From Zonotrichia leucophrys gambelii (lineage: Eukaryota > Chordata > Aves > Passeriformes > Passerellidae), in contig NC_088175.1 in the NCBI RefSeq assembly GCF_028769735.1, forward strand, positions 4,030,001-4,094,000: a stretch of 64,000 nucleotides of DNA. The letters are read 5' to 3'. The notes beneath the pieces were generated by a model. That model did no database searches and was not told the origin of the DNA. It saw only the letters and a list, made by a program, of their open reading frames with translations. Position numbers and translations under genes: made by a program. Positions 13,212 through 26,792 of this stretch are shown here, one piece after another (positions within the stretch are counted from its first letter, which is position 1; each line of letters begins with the position of its first letter).

Positions 13212-14556
13212 AGTAGCTGGTAGCCACAACTGAAGCTTGAGTGTCAAGGAATGAAGCAGTGCAGCAGAACAAATAGCAAGAACACAGCCTGGCTTGGAGT
13301 TCTGAGGGAAAACCAAGGCATGTCGGGGTGAGCTGTCCTGCCTAAAGACAGAGCAGGGCAATATTTGAAGCAGAGTGCAGACACAGCAGCTCCCTGCTCA
13401 GTGCTGTGACTGCTGGAATGTGCTGTTAACTCAATTTCCACCTCTGCTTTGTGGGTCTCAGCACCCTGCAATCAGCACAATCCTCACTCCAAGCATAGAC
13501 AGGGAAAAAGCTCCATGTTTGCGTGTCTCCAGGCTGAATCTCTGTGTCCAGAGAGCAAAAATGCATCCCTCTGAATTATGATTGAATTTCTTCTCTGCTA
13601 TGGGATTTCTGTTTGTTTTCAGTGTGAGGCAACAAATGCCTGATTGGGAGATTAGGGGCGGGTTCTGTAATCATGAGATGATGTGTCTTCTGTAGCCCAG
13701 AGCATTCTCTGGGGTAAAGATCCCCAATTAGATGAAAGAATATGTCTGGGGTGAAGAAGTCAGGGTAGCATCACTTCCAAGAAAATTCTTTCCCATGCCT
13801 TTCAACCAAGGAGATTTTGAAATGAGGAATAAAAAGAAAAGACAGTAAATATGAATATTTCATCAGTTTGAGGTTCAAATAGCCCTTTATTTTCTTTTCT
13901 TATGCAATGGGCAAAGAAGGTGCAGTAAAAGGCAATAATGACGTATAGCATGGGTTGCTTTTCCCCACCCTGTGTGTACAACAGGCAACACACAAACCAA
14001 ACTGTGCATCCTGAGCTCTGCTGGGGTGATTCTTTGAAAAGTGTCCTTTTTGAAAAGTCTCATTCCTTCCATTTACAGCTCAGTTACTAGTCACAGGTGT
14101 TAGATATTAGCCAGCTCTGTGGATTATATTTTCCTAAAGTGTAATCAGAGTTATGGGTGGCTTTTCACAACGGTTCACAACTCTTCAAGCTGGGACAGAG
14201 CAAACTTGCAGAGCAGAGTGTACAAATTCCAACTGAGGGGAGAGAAGGGATAGGCATCCACTATCTGTTGTGTCTTGCAATGCAATAATTACAAGGGACT
14301 AAATGAAGGTGGAAGGAGGAAAATACAAACGAAGAAAATTGGGACAGAGCTTGCACACTGCAGCAGATCTGTGGGGGTTTTCCACAGCTTGCATTGGCCC
14401 CAAAACTCATCTCTGCTGTTGGGTGGGGCATCTGAACTTCTGAACAGCTTGTAAACACATTGCCTTCCTCACTGACTCTTTCCCACCCATTGAACATCTT
14501 CAGAACCATTCTACATATTAAAGTTTCCCCTGAGTCAAAAAGGTCAGGGAAATTTT

Positions 14557-14616
14557 AGTGAATTCCAGTGAATTCCATCCTTTCCTCCAATCCTCCATCC
14601 CATCCTTTCCTCCAAT
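14557..14616 (+). repeat. Compound short tandem duplication
   Basis: AGTGAATTCC is repeated twice in tandem (14557-14576). It is followed by a perfect 16-bp repeat CATCCTTTCCTCCAAT at 14576-14591 and 14601-14616 (period 25 bp). The duplications create most of the short open frame beginning at 14568, which is therefore not a gene. Confidence 0.85.
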
Positions 14617-17600
14617 TCATTGTGATTTTGCTTTTGAGGTACAGCCAGTCTGTGAGTCTGTCCCTTCCCCTTATGAAACCTGTAACTGATTTATTTTCAT
14701 CAGACACTCTTTCAAAACTGATATCCATAAGCATAGTCAGGACCTGTTTGAAAGAAGGTCATCATAAATCTTCAACCTCTGAAGTTCTTGGCTTTTGTAA
14801 TAAAACTCACCTCCTCGTGCTTAAACATATTTTTCCACCTTTAAATAGGTGACACCTACACTTTAGAAAAACACAAAAGTGAATATAGATTAAATATCAG
14901 GCAGAGACTACATGACACAGGTGTGAACAAATAGGCTTTTACCATCTTAAATGACCCTAAAGCTGCTTTCATCTGTGCTTCCTTCACTTCCTCTGTTGAA
15001 ATTGATTCATTGAAAAAATTGGTCATTTAGATTCAAAAGCCTTAGTTCCCTCCTGTATTCTCCATCAGTTTATATCTATGTTGCTGGAGATGTGTTGTTA
15101 AACATCCTTTTAGGGCTCTTTAAACTCTGATATATTTCTGGAAGAATAGATTTGAAGTACCTGTGATTTGTACTAAACGCAAGAAATTTTCTATACCTCT
15201 GAAAAAAACTGGGTTTATCAAACATTCTGCTACTTACCTTGATTTAACCATATAATTGAGCGTTTTAATGCATTTTCCTTGGTGGCAATTGGAAGACAAT
15301 GCACCCAGGACTGGCTGATGGAGGCACACTGGGGTGGGGGTAGTTGGATATCACAAAGAAACCTCTAGGAATTTAGAAATGTCCCCAGATAATATCACCA
15401 ATCCAGCCGCAGGTATTTTAATACAAAAATATGGGAAAGCTTTTAGCGCAGGATGCAGAGAAAGCTGAGTGGGGATGACAGCAAATTTAGGAACCCAAAG
15501 GGTGCAGCATCAGTCAGAAATCAGCTTTCTGATTCACACTTCATTCAAGCACAGTCAAAAGCAATCCCCACAAATCATCTAAGCAGGACTGATTCTACAT
15601 TAATCTGTATATAGAGATTTCATTAATGAACCTGATGCAGAGAGAATCTCTGATACTGTCATGGCAGGAGATTCTGTTTTAATTATTATATGTGGTTTTG
15701 TAATTTTAATTGTATAATTATTACAACATTAAAAGATGCAATTATATTTTAAATCTTCTTAAGGCCTCAATTTTATTACATTTTCATTACTTTGTAATGG
15801 TATGATATTTTATTATTCAAAATTAGAAATTATTAGAAATAATTTTACGATTACACTCTTTTAAAATATGATCTTTTTATTCTTTCATCACTTTATCTTA
15901 CAACCATCCTACACACCCAGTGGAAAGTGAAAGGCTGCAAGCATTTCGAGATGATAAGACATCAAAGATGGTGCTGAAATTTTTTCACTTTAGCTGCAGC
16001 CTGCCTTACAGAATTAATGAAGCAGCTTCTGATGACAGAAGTTAGTTCAAAGCAAAACTCAAGTTATGAAAACAGCTTTTGTGGAGGGCTCACGCTTAGG
16101 ATGAGCTGTGTCACAACTGTCTGTGAGATCAGGAACCGTGTGAGAGGAGGTGCTGAAGTTGTCTGGTGCTAATTGTTCCATTTGCTCATAGCAACCTGAA
16201 TCAGAGGCAATCCTGTTGAAATCAGAGGCAACACTTCTGTTATGGAGATCTGAGGCAGGTTTCAAACCTGAGCAAGCCTCACTGTCACACATTTTGCAGC
16301 ACCCAGGGAAGCAGAAGTTTTTCTAAATACAAGTGAAATCGTCCATGCTGCATATCAGAGTTTGAGCCACCTTAAATGCCCTCATTTCCTCCTCTCTATT
16401 TTTAATGTTTGTATTTACAATTTGCTTTTATGTGTTTTCCTCTGTGTTTTTATTGAGTTATATTAACATTTTCCATTGTTCTTCACACTTTGATATTATA
16501 CATAACAACATCCATCCTTTGTCTCAACTCGCTCCTGAATCCTGTTACAAACAAAACCATAAGAAATCACACTTTGATCTGCAGTTAATAGAAATGCAAA
16601 GGCAGGGAAGCAGGGTGGGTAGGGATGTTTCCACCCTACCCTAAAGAGCTGCTAACCTGAAAGACAGTAATTTTAACCACTGCACTGCCAGCAGTGTGTA
16701 GTAGTCACACACTTTGTGATCAAAAAGAGGATGTTCGTTCTGGTCTGTGAGAACAGCAGCAAGGACAGGATTAATTCTCAGTGAGGATGTCTCTGCATTC
16801 ATAGTTTGGTCTCACATTCAAGGGTTCTTAGCAGAAAGGGGACTTGTGTCCAGATGCCTCCAGCAGTGTTTTATCAACAGTTTGATGTCCCATTGTACAA
16901 TCATACTGTCTACCCCACATCCAAACTGTGGGACAAGACAGATTCTTACACAGATATTGCTCACCCTAAACTATAAGCAATCACAAAAATAAAATCTTAA
17001 TTAAAATCCAGTGCAATATTACATTCTGGTGGGCACACTGTTTCTCCTTGGTGCAAACCATCAAGTTTAAAATTTAAGCAATTTTTTGCTCTCGTTTTTC
17101 TCTCCAGTGTTTTCAAATCTGTGTTTTCAATCATGGCTTCACCTCCTTTATAGAAAACTAGAGAACAAACTTCAGTGGATCCTGCTGTTTTTGTAAAAGC
17201 TTAGGTAATATTTTGTCTGCACAAATGTCACAAACTCTTTTCATTTGGAACAGATGAAAGGGAAGTATTTAATAAAAATTATTAGAAACAAAAAGAAAGC
17301 ACACTGACTTCTGAATTGTACAGCCTGCATTAAGGTTGTGTCTGTACAGAGCATACAGATGCTAGAATTGCCCTGATTTTGCTTCTCTGTAGTTTTTAAC
17401 TGGCTGAAAATATAACTCCTATAAATTAATTTCCTTGTAGCAATGTTGTAGTGTGTCTCAGAATGGTATCTGAAGTTGTGCAGTGTAGTGCAGTACATCA
17501 GCGAGCATGCATAGTTTGCAGGGAAGCTCAAATCACAGTGTGCAGTCAAGAGTCACACTTCATCTCCTGCCATTCTTTCACAGCAAATGAGAATTTACAC

Positions 17601-18932
17601 ATCAGGACCTGATATGCTGAGATGCTTTCTCTATTTAGTGTCACAGCTGACATACATTGGAGGGCAGGAGTGCTCACATTCATCAGAACCATGCTTAAAA
17701 AGCAGAGAGATTTTAACATTGTGTGTCCCTGCTTTTGATCCCAGGACAGGCCAATTACCTCTCTGTCCTACTCTTCCTTTCTTTTACTTGGGTGATGATG
17801 GAAGTATCCCATGCTGAAGAGGTTTGCCAAGCTGAAAGTGAAAAATTAAAAGCTCTTCTGCTGCAATAGTACATTTTTTGAAAGCTGATTACATTGCTTT
17901 TAAGGGATAATTCATTACTAAAGCAACAACTCTATTTGCTACCCTGAAAGGAAAGAAATTTCTGTATCCTGAGAACAACAGCAATGTGTGGAAGTGTAGA
18001 CACTGTATTTTTCTTCATTTCGATGAGATGGGATATGGAGGAGGGGAGAGCTGAACTCCTAAAATAACAACCTGAAAGCCCTTGGGAGGACTCCTGGGCA
18101 GCTCTGCCTTAAGCACACAGCTCCCACTCATCACCCAGGGATGCAGAGCACCCACCCTGTCTGTGGATGAGCAGGATTTTTGGATGACACGAGTGCTCTG
18201 CCTGCACACACGCCCATAAACACACCCAGACACAGATTCCCTCCACACTTGGCTCCATCCCCGCTCCCCCAGCTGGGTCACACTGTGCTCACTGGAGCCA
18301 AAGGGGCAGCCCATAAATTGACTGTAGTTGAACCAAGTGGTCAGAGAGGGCTCAGGATATATTGCACACACAGGCAGAGCTGAATTCCTGAGGAATTTAC
18401 TGTCAGCAGCACGGATCATCTGATCACACCCAGTGTCACTTCTTCTGCAGGGAGCAAAATGAAAGAAACCAACCCCTAATGCCATGCCACCTGCAAGTTG
18501 TTTTCCCACATCCCTACTAATTCCATGTAGAGAAGCCAGATAAAACAAACACCGGGTTTTGAATAAACAATGATTCACCTCAGGGAAATTATCTAACAAT
18601 ACTCACAATTTCTTTCCAGATCAATCAACTGAAGTTATGGGTCAGATCTTCTTGCTGCTGGAACTAGGAGCACTTAGGTTTTTGGCAGAGGAGGGACATG
18701 GTTTTTTATTTTTAAAAAGATGAACTTTTGATATTGACCAATTTAGTATGATTATAACTGTGAATTGCTTGGGGATTGCATTCCAAATCTGATTCATTTC
18801 ATGCTTAATTATGTTTCTAAACTGGGAGTGTTGCCAGTGATTGTCTTTATGTAAACAGAAGCCTATATGTTTTGAAAAACTGAATGAAAACACCACCAGT
18901 ACAGAAAGATCAATAAAGCTCTCTTTTCCTGG

Positions 18933-18998
18933 TATTCTGAAGTCCACATCTTTGTTATAATTGAGTATTCTGAAGTCCACATCTTTGTTATAATTGAG
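18933..18998 (+). repeat. Perfect 33-bp tandem duplication, two copies
   Basis: 18933-18965 and 18966-18998 are identical: TATTCTGAAGTCCACATC... to ...TTATAATTGAG. Because 33 is a multiple of three, the minus-strand frame through it repeats the same eleven residues twice, which looks like a protein repeat but is a DNA duplication. Confidence 0.97.
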
Positions 18999-20929
18999 TG
19001 TAAGGGCCAAATTTTTAATTGATAAAAGTCAGTGCAGTTCTTGGGACTTATGAGAAACTCCAGGAATGCAGATATTTGTGAGGAAAAAAAAGGACTTAAA
19101 TGTCTGATTTCAGGTATTATTTGCCATATTCTCCCTGATCCTCTAAGTACAGGGATTTCAGCAGCTATTCTTCAGCTTGCTGATATCAATAAAATTTCAA
19201 GAATTAAACATGAATAGCCAGGGGATTTTGAATTTCAGGGTTAGGTTTGTATGGTGATAAAAATAAGTGCTCACCTGCCCACCTGGTGGTGTGATTATAT
19301 ACAGTCTTGAACAAAATTATGGTCCACAGCTCCCTTCTTCAGCAGAGCAGGTAGAAATCTGAGGAAGGGATGAGGTAGGAAGGTGATTTGAGCAGTTCAT
19401 ATGCTCATTTTCAGATTTAATTCAGTGTCCCACAATATGAAACAAAGGGCTTTTTCCTTTCAAAACAGAGACATAAAATGGGTCCTTGAGGGAACAGGAG
19501 GCCTGTGTTGTAATGGCTGGATCTGAGGGGATCCTTGCTTTCCAGTTCTCCTGACACCCTGTGCATTTGTGGCTGTGGTCCAGATCCTAAGGAACTGCTG
19601 TGTCCCTCAGAGAAGAAAATTATTAATGAATTTAAGAAAAAAAAATAATGCATCTAAAAAGGATTTTGTTCTGTTGGAGGTAGTTTTTGTTCCAAACTGG
19701 GGTGACAACTGAATGCATCAAAATGCTCCACAGAATGAACTGTAGCAGCATTTCTGCTCAGTGAGCTGTGACAGCATTGTAGTCTCTGGAGCCTGACCAG
19801 TCCTTAGGATGCTGGGATCCAGTCACAGATCCAGGAAATATGGGAGCCACATGTTGAGTCACCTTTCTTGCTATATCCAGCATTTCCTGTTCATCATAAA
19901 CCTCAGCTGAGGATTGAAGCAAAGAAATTGGGTGCATTACTAAAATGGGTGCTGGCACTGGGGAAATACAACTTCCAACATCTTGTGAGAATACTGTGAG
20001 AACACTACTGGGGCTGAGCAGTGCCCATGTCTGCTGGCAAGAATCATGGCTGCTCATATCTGCTTGTGTTTTCCAAACACCTCTTCAAAACATTTAGATG
20101 CAGATTAAGTTGAATTTCCCATGATAAAAAAATGCTGCCTTGGTGTTTTTTAAATCAGATTTTGAAGTCACGTTCACCTGGAAGTCAGAAGAAATAATGA
20201 AAAAGAAAGGTAATGAAATTGTCCTGTGCTCTGTGTGAGGGAAACTTGGTTTCCCAGTTACTCAAGTACCATTGTGTTGTACAAAAGCCTATTTTCTCAA
20301 TATTCCTGGTCTGGCCAGAAGCAGAAATGAATTGAAATTTCATAAGGCCCTTCATTCTCATGACATTTAAAGACCATCTTTGAAAGCTGATTAATATACA
20401 GTGAGTGCCCTGCTGTTAAAGTTCACTGTATTATGATATTGATGGTCTACTGTTGTACTTCGAGACCAAACATTGATTTGGGGAGCTTAATAGCTTATAA
20501 CAACCTGTACTGCCTTTGGTGGGAATCACAGATTTCTGTTTCTTTAATGGACTGGAGGAAAGCTTGTTCATTTACAGACTCCGTTCTTTTTGAGGGAGAA
20601 TACAAAAGTTAAATTTTTTGGTGAATAGCCTAATTTTACACCTTTCAAATAGAGAGATAGATGGTCTTTCTGCTTTGCTATATTAATTGGGTGAGTGGTC
20701 CAGTAACTCCTCTGGTCCTAAGATGGGTGATTCTCCTATAATTTTCTTTCCTGTGTCCACAGACTAATCTAGAGGAGCTGTAAACACAATGTACCTTTCT
20801 GTTCTTCTTTGCAGAATTGCAACACATTGCTCCTCTATCCTTTTCACTCAAATGAATAGTTTACAGCAATCAATAATATTACTTTCATCTATCTTTTTTT
20901 TGTTTGTCTACAGCATTATAATTTCCTCT

Positions 20930-21240
20930 TTCAAGTCAGGGAAATAAATGTGAAATAATCTCAAGCTTCCTCTCCCTAATGTATTTTTTTTCTAATTTTC
21001 CAAATGAATCCCTGTTTCTGGTCAAAGACTAGCACAGTGTGATGAGTTCATTAGTTTGCTGCTGTGCATTCTCTGACTCACATTAAAGCACTAAAGGTCT
21101 TTGAGTTAGCAATAATTAGATGAGGTCATTAAAGCTACAATGAGATCACAATTGCCAGAAATGGCCTCACATTGTACAAAGTAAGGTCAAATCAGCTATA
21201 ACCATTACTCATTCTGGATTTTTAATTCATTACATATGCA
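20930..21240. other. Candidate conserved non-coding element
   Basis: AT-rich, repeat-free, with dense ATTA/TAAT cores (around 21105-21115 and 21215-21240) and no open frame. No alignment was possible, so this is a low-confidence pointer. Confidence 0.18.
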
Positions 21241-22344
21241 TTAAGTAACAGTAGTGGGTGATCCACAGCTCGGAGTGAGCGAAAAGCCCTACAACCTGCC
21301 ATATACCCAGTATTGTGCACTGAGGGGAGAGTTGCATGGTGAAATCTTTTATATAAATGATGCCTCATACACAGGAATCCCCACAGGGACTAAACAAGAC
21401 TGGATCAAAAGAAATGGCAGCAGGTGCCAGGGATGTTTTGAAGGAGAAGCAAGGCAGGAGCACAGGCTGCACTGTGGAAAGTCAGCAAGAGCATTTTCCC
21501 AGGAAGATTCAAACTAAAAGGAAACAAACAAGACTCCCAAGCAAGACAGGCTGAGCTGTTCCTCAGGTCTAAAGCTGATGTGAAAGCCATGGCTCCATGG
21601 AAGGCCACAGCCACAGCACAGAGCAAGCCAGGCCCTGTGCTCACCTAGGCAGAAGGCAGCAATTTTACCTGAGCAATATGAGAAACCTATGCTCTCCTAT
21701 CACATTTGCCCTTGTCCCATAAACACTTCTCCAGGAAAAGTGATGAGTCAGTCCAGCTGGCAAAATGGATGGATGAGTTTTCCTTCTTATGAGTGACGTT
21801 TCCATTCCTTAGCTGTTAATTATAAGCACATAATAACCTGGTGAGGGAAGGCAGAACTCCTTCCATTTTTTCTCATTTTCTGCACTGCCACGAAGCAGCT
21901 TTAAACCAAGCCTCTCCATGGCAATAGATAACCCAAATCAAGCTGAACAAAGAGTTAAGTGGGACAATAGCCAGAAGAGGGAGAAAAATCAATATACTAA
22001 TGAAAGCAGCAATTGCTTCCAGATGTGTCTATCACAGAAAGCTGAGCTGGTTTCTGTGCGGTTTCTGGTTATTTCTCTCCTCCTCTTCCTCACACACTGC
22101 TGATTACAGGCAGAGTGGAGAAATGACTCTTCCAGCACCAGCACATCCCATTCCTCCAGCACTGTGGAGCAATGTCCAGGGAGAGCCAGGAAGGCACAGG
22201 AGCTCCATGCTCACCTCTGATGCACTAAAGCTGCAGGAAATGTCTCTGTCTCATCTGCTCTCACTGTGAAACACCTCCTTCCTGCAGTGCAAGGGACAGC
22301 CTCACCTGCATGTCAAGGCTGGGGAAGATGTGAAATTCCACATC

Positions 22345-22941
22345 TGTAGGGGGATAGAACATAGAATGTAATCTTACCCCCTAAAGAATTGCAGCTGACC
22401 CAATCACTAAGGGTTAGGAGCAGGCCTGATGTTAACAGGCCGCAGCTGTAGCCAGTAAGAAGCGTTTTATAAAAGAGTGGATTGGTTGGCTGAGGGGAAC
22501 TGGAGTCAGTTGGTTGGTGTGAGGATGAGTCAGTGCCTAGAGGAGCTACCTACAAGAAACATCGAGGAGGTATGAAACTCTGGAAATATGGAACCCTTGC
22601 AATGTAATGACAATAGAACTCTTGTAATATAATGACAAAACACATCTATTCTGGGCTGTGCCAGCGGAAGAAAAATGGCCTCTTTGACAGCTACAGTCCA
22701 GATCAGAGCCTCTGCCTGACATCCAAATTGCTTGTGGCCAGGAGCATGAGCATGGTGTCCAGGTGACCCCCAACAATTTGCTGTCTGCATCTTCTCCCAC
22801 CCTCTGGAAAGATTTCCTTCCAGGAGGGGCTGGACTCTGCTGGCTGGTTGTAAACGTGCACAGACCTAGGTTCTGCTTTCAGGCAATTTCTATTTGCATT
22901 GTTCTCGTAACTAAAGTAATTAATGAGCCTAACTAGCAGCA
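22345..22941 (+). mobile_element. Solo LTR of an endogenous retrovirus, family C, 597 bp
   Basis: It begins TGTAGGGGGATAGAACATAG and ends ACTAGCAGCA, giving TG...CA ends. The five bases on the left (ACATC, 22340-22344) recur exactly on the right (22942-22946), as expected for a target-site duplication. A TATA box (TTTATAAAAG, 22467-22476) sits about 120 bp in, after a CAGCTG-rich U3 part. The first 210 bp are clearly related to the copy at 52.8 kb, but the 3' parts of the two are not alike. A 5-bp duplication suits the ERVL class. Left end and family are secure; the right end rests on the duplication and could be a chance match. Confidence 0.8.
22467..22476 (+). promoter_or_regulatory. TATA box of family C LTR
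   Basis: TTTATAAAAG about 120 bp from the LTR 5' end, where a retroviral U3 promoter lies. The second copy at 52.8 kb has TACAAAAG at this place, so its TATA box has decayed. Confidence 0.55.
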
Positions 22942-22946
22942 ACATC

Positions 22947-25065
22947 TGAATTTCCTTACAGTCATACCTGCATTATGAGCAACATTAATAGTTACTCAAG
23001 AGCTCTTGATTTGCAGAGGTTCTTCTGTCTGGGTACAGAAACTCTCTGAATGACTGGGGGAAGTTGCAGAGCTCCCTTCAGCTTGCAAAATGTTGTCCTC
23101 ACCCTAACCCCCTCTTTTTGCCTGTTATTCTTGGGGAGGAGCACAGTCTTTTTCTGAAAATACTGAGACTGTTGGATATAGATACTAGAGCGTGAAATGA
23201 ATTTTTAATGCACCTGGGGATGCTGGAGAACCTGGGACCCTTCAGTGTCACCTCCAGAGACCAGACCCTCTGAGTCAGCTTCCACACGAGCCACCAGTGT
23301 CCCCACAGACATTGAAATGGAGTTTTACCACCCGTAATATGAAAAGATGCTTCACAAATCGGTGTCTTGCAGTTTTCCCCTTTTATTTCCAAACTTGCTT
23401 GACTGGTAATGAGAAAAAGACATGGCAATGAAATTGCAAATGGAGGAGACTGTAGATTTGGCATGCTAATGCTTTTTTGACATTTCAGCTGCCCTGAGGA
23501 TCTACTTCTTTATGTTATGGAACCAAGGGTTGATTTTCTCTTCACAGAGTTTTTCTTTCAGAGAAGAGGTAAGCCATTAATGTTAATAGATCCTAAAATA
23601 TCCACAGTGATGGAAAAAATGTTTTGCTTTAGTGTGTGCAGTAGAACTTATGTGCAAATAAATAAAGCATCCAGGTTCATTAGCATTGATGTGTTAGCCT
23701 GAAAGGGGAAAAGAGAATATAAGCAGCTAATGTGGTTTGTCCTGCAATCCATCTTCCATGTCACTGAGGGGAAAGAAACCCTTCTTAAATTTCCAATCAA
23801 TCTTCCTGACCTTTTTGCATCATTTGCATCTTTAAACAGATTTTTTTGTTGTGAACTTTCCCCTTGATATTTCACTTAAATTAAAATAAAAAAGCTTTCC
23901 CTCAGAAATCTCTGCTTCGAAATGCCTCAGCTCAGACATGGGTCCTTATAGGCCCAAAAGGAATACCCAGCATTTCCTATTTTACCCACAAAGCAGAAAT
24001 CCAAGGCTCAATTTAAACTGGACCTCAAGTCATGTCTTGGGGTCAAACACATTGTTCATTGAGGCTGATGGAGAAGCAGGGGCCAGGGGAGCATGTGGAC
24101 CCACCCTGAGCATTTACTTAGTTTTCTTTCCTTACATAGCTTGAGTAACTTTTGGAGACACAAGTCTTAGCCCTCTGCAGAATTGACTTTCCTGTTTTAT
24201 CTAGTCTGGGGCTTTTTTGCAGAGCTACATCCTATTTACACAGTTAATAATAGACAGACCATGTCATGACACCTTTACCCTACATTAAAGATACACTAGG
24301 CACACAGTAGCAGAGCAAACAGAGGTAGTTGATATAATGGAAAACACAAACACATTTACACATTCAGCATTCATGTGCTGCCAATTACAAATTGTGCACA
24401 GATTCTGACAGCCCAGAAAATTCTTCATGTATTTATTTGAGAGTGTAAGAGAATAAGGGCAAGGTGAAGAGGCTCAAAAGTTTCTTTGTCAGCTGTGGAA
24501 CCTGTCTGCTGTTGCTAAGGGCAATGTGAATAATATCAGTAAATCAGGCTATTGCAAGAATTGTTTTAAATGATACACTGGACAAAACTTCCAAGCTTAC
24601 TAGTAGTAGTCAAAAAGCAAATCTGGCAAAAAGGTAAATAATACAAACCAGTAACCATTGCATTTTATACAACAAGCCCACTACATTTCTCTGTTTCTAG
24701 AAAAATATAAGCCTATCTTTCACCCTTTCATACCAGTTTCCATTCCTGCAGTGAATTTTTTCAGGAAGACAGAGACAGGTTCCTCAACTGAGCTACATGA
24801 AACAGCACATGAGTCTTCTAAGGAGGGGAAAGCACTTTGGCTTGAAAGCTTTAGGAGCTGGCTTTGAGGATTTCACACCAACAAATAGCTGTACTCAGAT
24901 CTTTTTATCTCCATTCTGCTTGTACACTGTTGGCTGCAAATCCTCACCCTGCTGCCCAACAAAGGGTTCATCTGAGTCCATCTGAATTGTGTTTGTGGCT
25001 GTAATTAATGGGGAGGGAGAGAAGAAGTGCAGAACTGCCCATAAAATACAGCTCCAAAAATTATA
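22947..25065. other. Unique non-coding sequence
   Basis: No gene, RNA or repeat was recognised between the family C and family E LTRs. The longest frame (121 codons, minus strand, 23099-23464) matches no protein I know. Confidence 0.55.
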
Positions 25066-25071
25066 CCCCAC

Positions 25072-25454
25072 TGTGACGGTGTTCACAGGGGTCTTAGGGT
25101 GAGGGAAGAGCTGAGGATTTGACTCCATGTTTCAGAAGGCTTGATTTATTATTTTATGATATATATTACATAAAAACTATACTAAGAGAATAGAAGAAAG
25201 GATTTCATCAGAAGGCTGGCTAAGAATAGAATAGCAATGAATGATAACAAAAGTTTGTGTCTTGGCTCTCTGTCCGAGCCAGCTGACTGTGATTGGCCAT
25301 TAATTAGAAACAACCAACATGAGACCAATCACAGATGCACCTGTTGCATTCCACAGCAGCAGATAATAATTGTTTACATTTTGTTGCTGAGGCCTCAGCT
25401 TCTCAGGAGGAAAAATCCTAAGAAAAGAATTTTTCATAAAAGATTTCTGTGACA
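25072..25454 (-). mobile_element. Solo LTR, family E, minus strand, perfect 6-bp TSD
   Basis: The 383-bp element runs TGTGACGGTGTTCACAGGGG to GATTTCTGTGACA on the plus strand. CCCCAC flanks it exactly on both sides (25066-25071 and 25455-25460), a clear target-site duplication. Read on the minus strand it has CCAAT-box sequences (ATTGG at 25292-25296; another in inverted form at about 25324) and an AATAAA polyadenylation signal (TTTATT on plus, 25145-25150) near its 3' end, which sets the orientation. A 6-bp duplication suits the ERVK (class II) group. It strongly resembles an LTR common in songbird genomes. Good preservation implies a younger insertion than family A or G. Confidence 0.9.
25145..25150 (-). 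promoter_or_regulatory. LTR polyadenylation signal AATAAA
   Basis: TTTATT on the plus strand is AATAAA on the minus strand, about 75 bp from the 3' end of the minus-oriented family E LTR. Confidence 0.6.
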
Positions 25455-25460
25455 CCCCAC

Positions 25461-26792
25461 AGAACAGTAGGAGCTGGCTGTGGATTCACAGGAATCCACA
25501 GGAAGCTGCAAAAATGGAAGTTTTGCCAGTTTAGACCTCAGGCTTCTGAAGAGTGAGGCGCAGCTTACTGACACACAAAAGAAGAATTTGCTGTATTTGG
25601 GGTTGCTATCATGACATTGAGTCAGCATTCAGATGTTTTTGGTGGCGTTAAAGGGGATGGAATTGGGTGAGGGGGTCTCCCCAAGCACAGCTGCTGCTCC
25701 TGCTCATCTCTCTGACTTCCTGAGCAAGAGAGGAGACCTGGGAAGTGGCTTTAAAGACCTGGCATGCAAAATGTGTCCCGTGTGAAGGTGTGCTGTGGGA
25801 AATGATCATCAGTAGCATCCTACATGCTGTACTGCATCCCCCAAAGCAGTTAAAGAGCCAGGAGAATACGAAACTGTCATTACTCTGTCTCCCTCCCTCT
25901 GCTTTGGAGCATAAACCTCTGCCAGACACTCAGGCAGAACAAAACACTTAATCAGTGTTAAGGATGCATCTGGTCCCCTCAGAGAGATGAGCTGTTCATT
26001 TATGCTTGTTTACAATATGTTTATAAACATTAGTGGACAGGAATAGATTACCCCAGTTTACTGCCACATAAAGAAGTCAGCTGCTCACATTTCCCATCAT
26101 ATCTAGGTGCTTTTCTTTTACATTACTCAAGTGGTACCTTATGGCAAGCAATCTTTGTGAATTAGGCCAGAAATCAGGAGGGTCCCTGCAGAATTTATGC
26201 TATTTTCCCTGTCATTATCTCCAAAGTATTACTTTTGGATCAAACCCTTATCCACAATGCCTAATTTTCCTTGCCATCTCAATTGCTCTACTTCATTTTA
26301 CCTTTTTTTTTTTTTCCCTGAGGTCCATGAAGGAATGGATTGGGTTTATATTTGAGATGAAAAGCATATTGTTTGGACAGTAATGGAAAAAGTGGCATTG
26401 TGATGACACTTCCCCCTATGTCAAATGCTCATAACCAGCTAAAGAAACGTCTCTGGAAAGGATTTTTTTTATTTTATTGTTCCTTTTTAAAAACAGATTT
26501 TCCACTCATGCTCACTCTGAATTACAAGTTAGACTTAACAGATCAGTAGAAAAGTAGAGACTAACTGTGCAGCTCAGGTTGTGTACCAAACCAGTGTCCC
26601 CTTAATTGGGGTGAGGACATGGAGGTGCCCCAAATCCTGGGGAGAGCCCTGCACTGTCATTTTACATTTCACTCTACCTGTTGGTTCTCCCTCTTTCTCT
26701 CCATCATCAGTTTGGCTATGAGGTTTTTAGGACTGAGTTTTTTCATTTTAAGCCTTTGAATTGCACATCATGAGCCTTGATTTTAGTTTGAT
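25461..26792. other. Unique non-coding sequence
   Basis: Nothing recognised except short T runs (about 26304-26318). It separates the family E LTR from the CR1 at 26.8 kb. Confidence 0.55.

Larger units (their letters stand above)
10887..22344. other. Long unique non-coding region
   Basis: About 11.5 kb without a recognised gene or transposon. The longest frame is 194 codons on the minus strand (18015-18599); it has no recognisable domain and lies in a local GC-rich patch (about 18.05-18.45 kb). Small features, listed separately, are a poly(T) run at 12888-12901, 32- and 33-bp tandem duplications at 13148 and 18933, and a short duplication at 14557-14616. The parts at 11030-11560 and 20930-21240 are AT-rich, repeat-free and could be conserved elements, which only alignment could show. 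Confidence 0.6.

Noticed and set aside
18015..18599. 194-codon open frame on the minus strand
   Set aside because: Lies in a locally GC-richer patch where stop codons are rarer. No motif or signal of a real protein, and no sign of a processed gene copy such as a poly(A) tail.
18642..19010. Protein with a repeated eleven-residue motif on the minus strand
   Set aside because: The repeat is the 33-bp DNA tandem duplication, and the surrounding frame has no known domain.
19758..20057. Possible processed gene copy on the minus strand (99 codons)
   Set aside because: The translation has no recognisable family, and no poly(A) tail or flanking duplication was seen.
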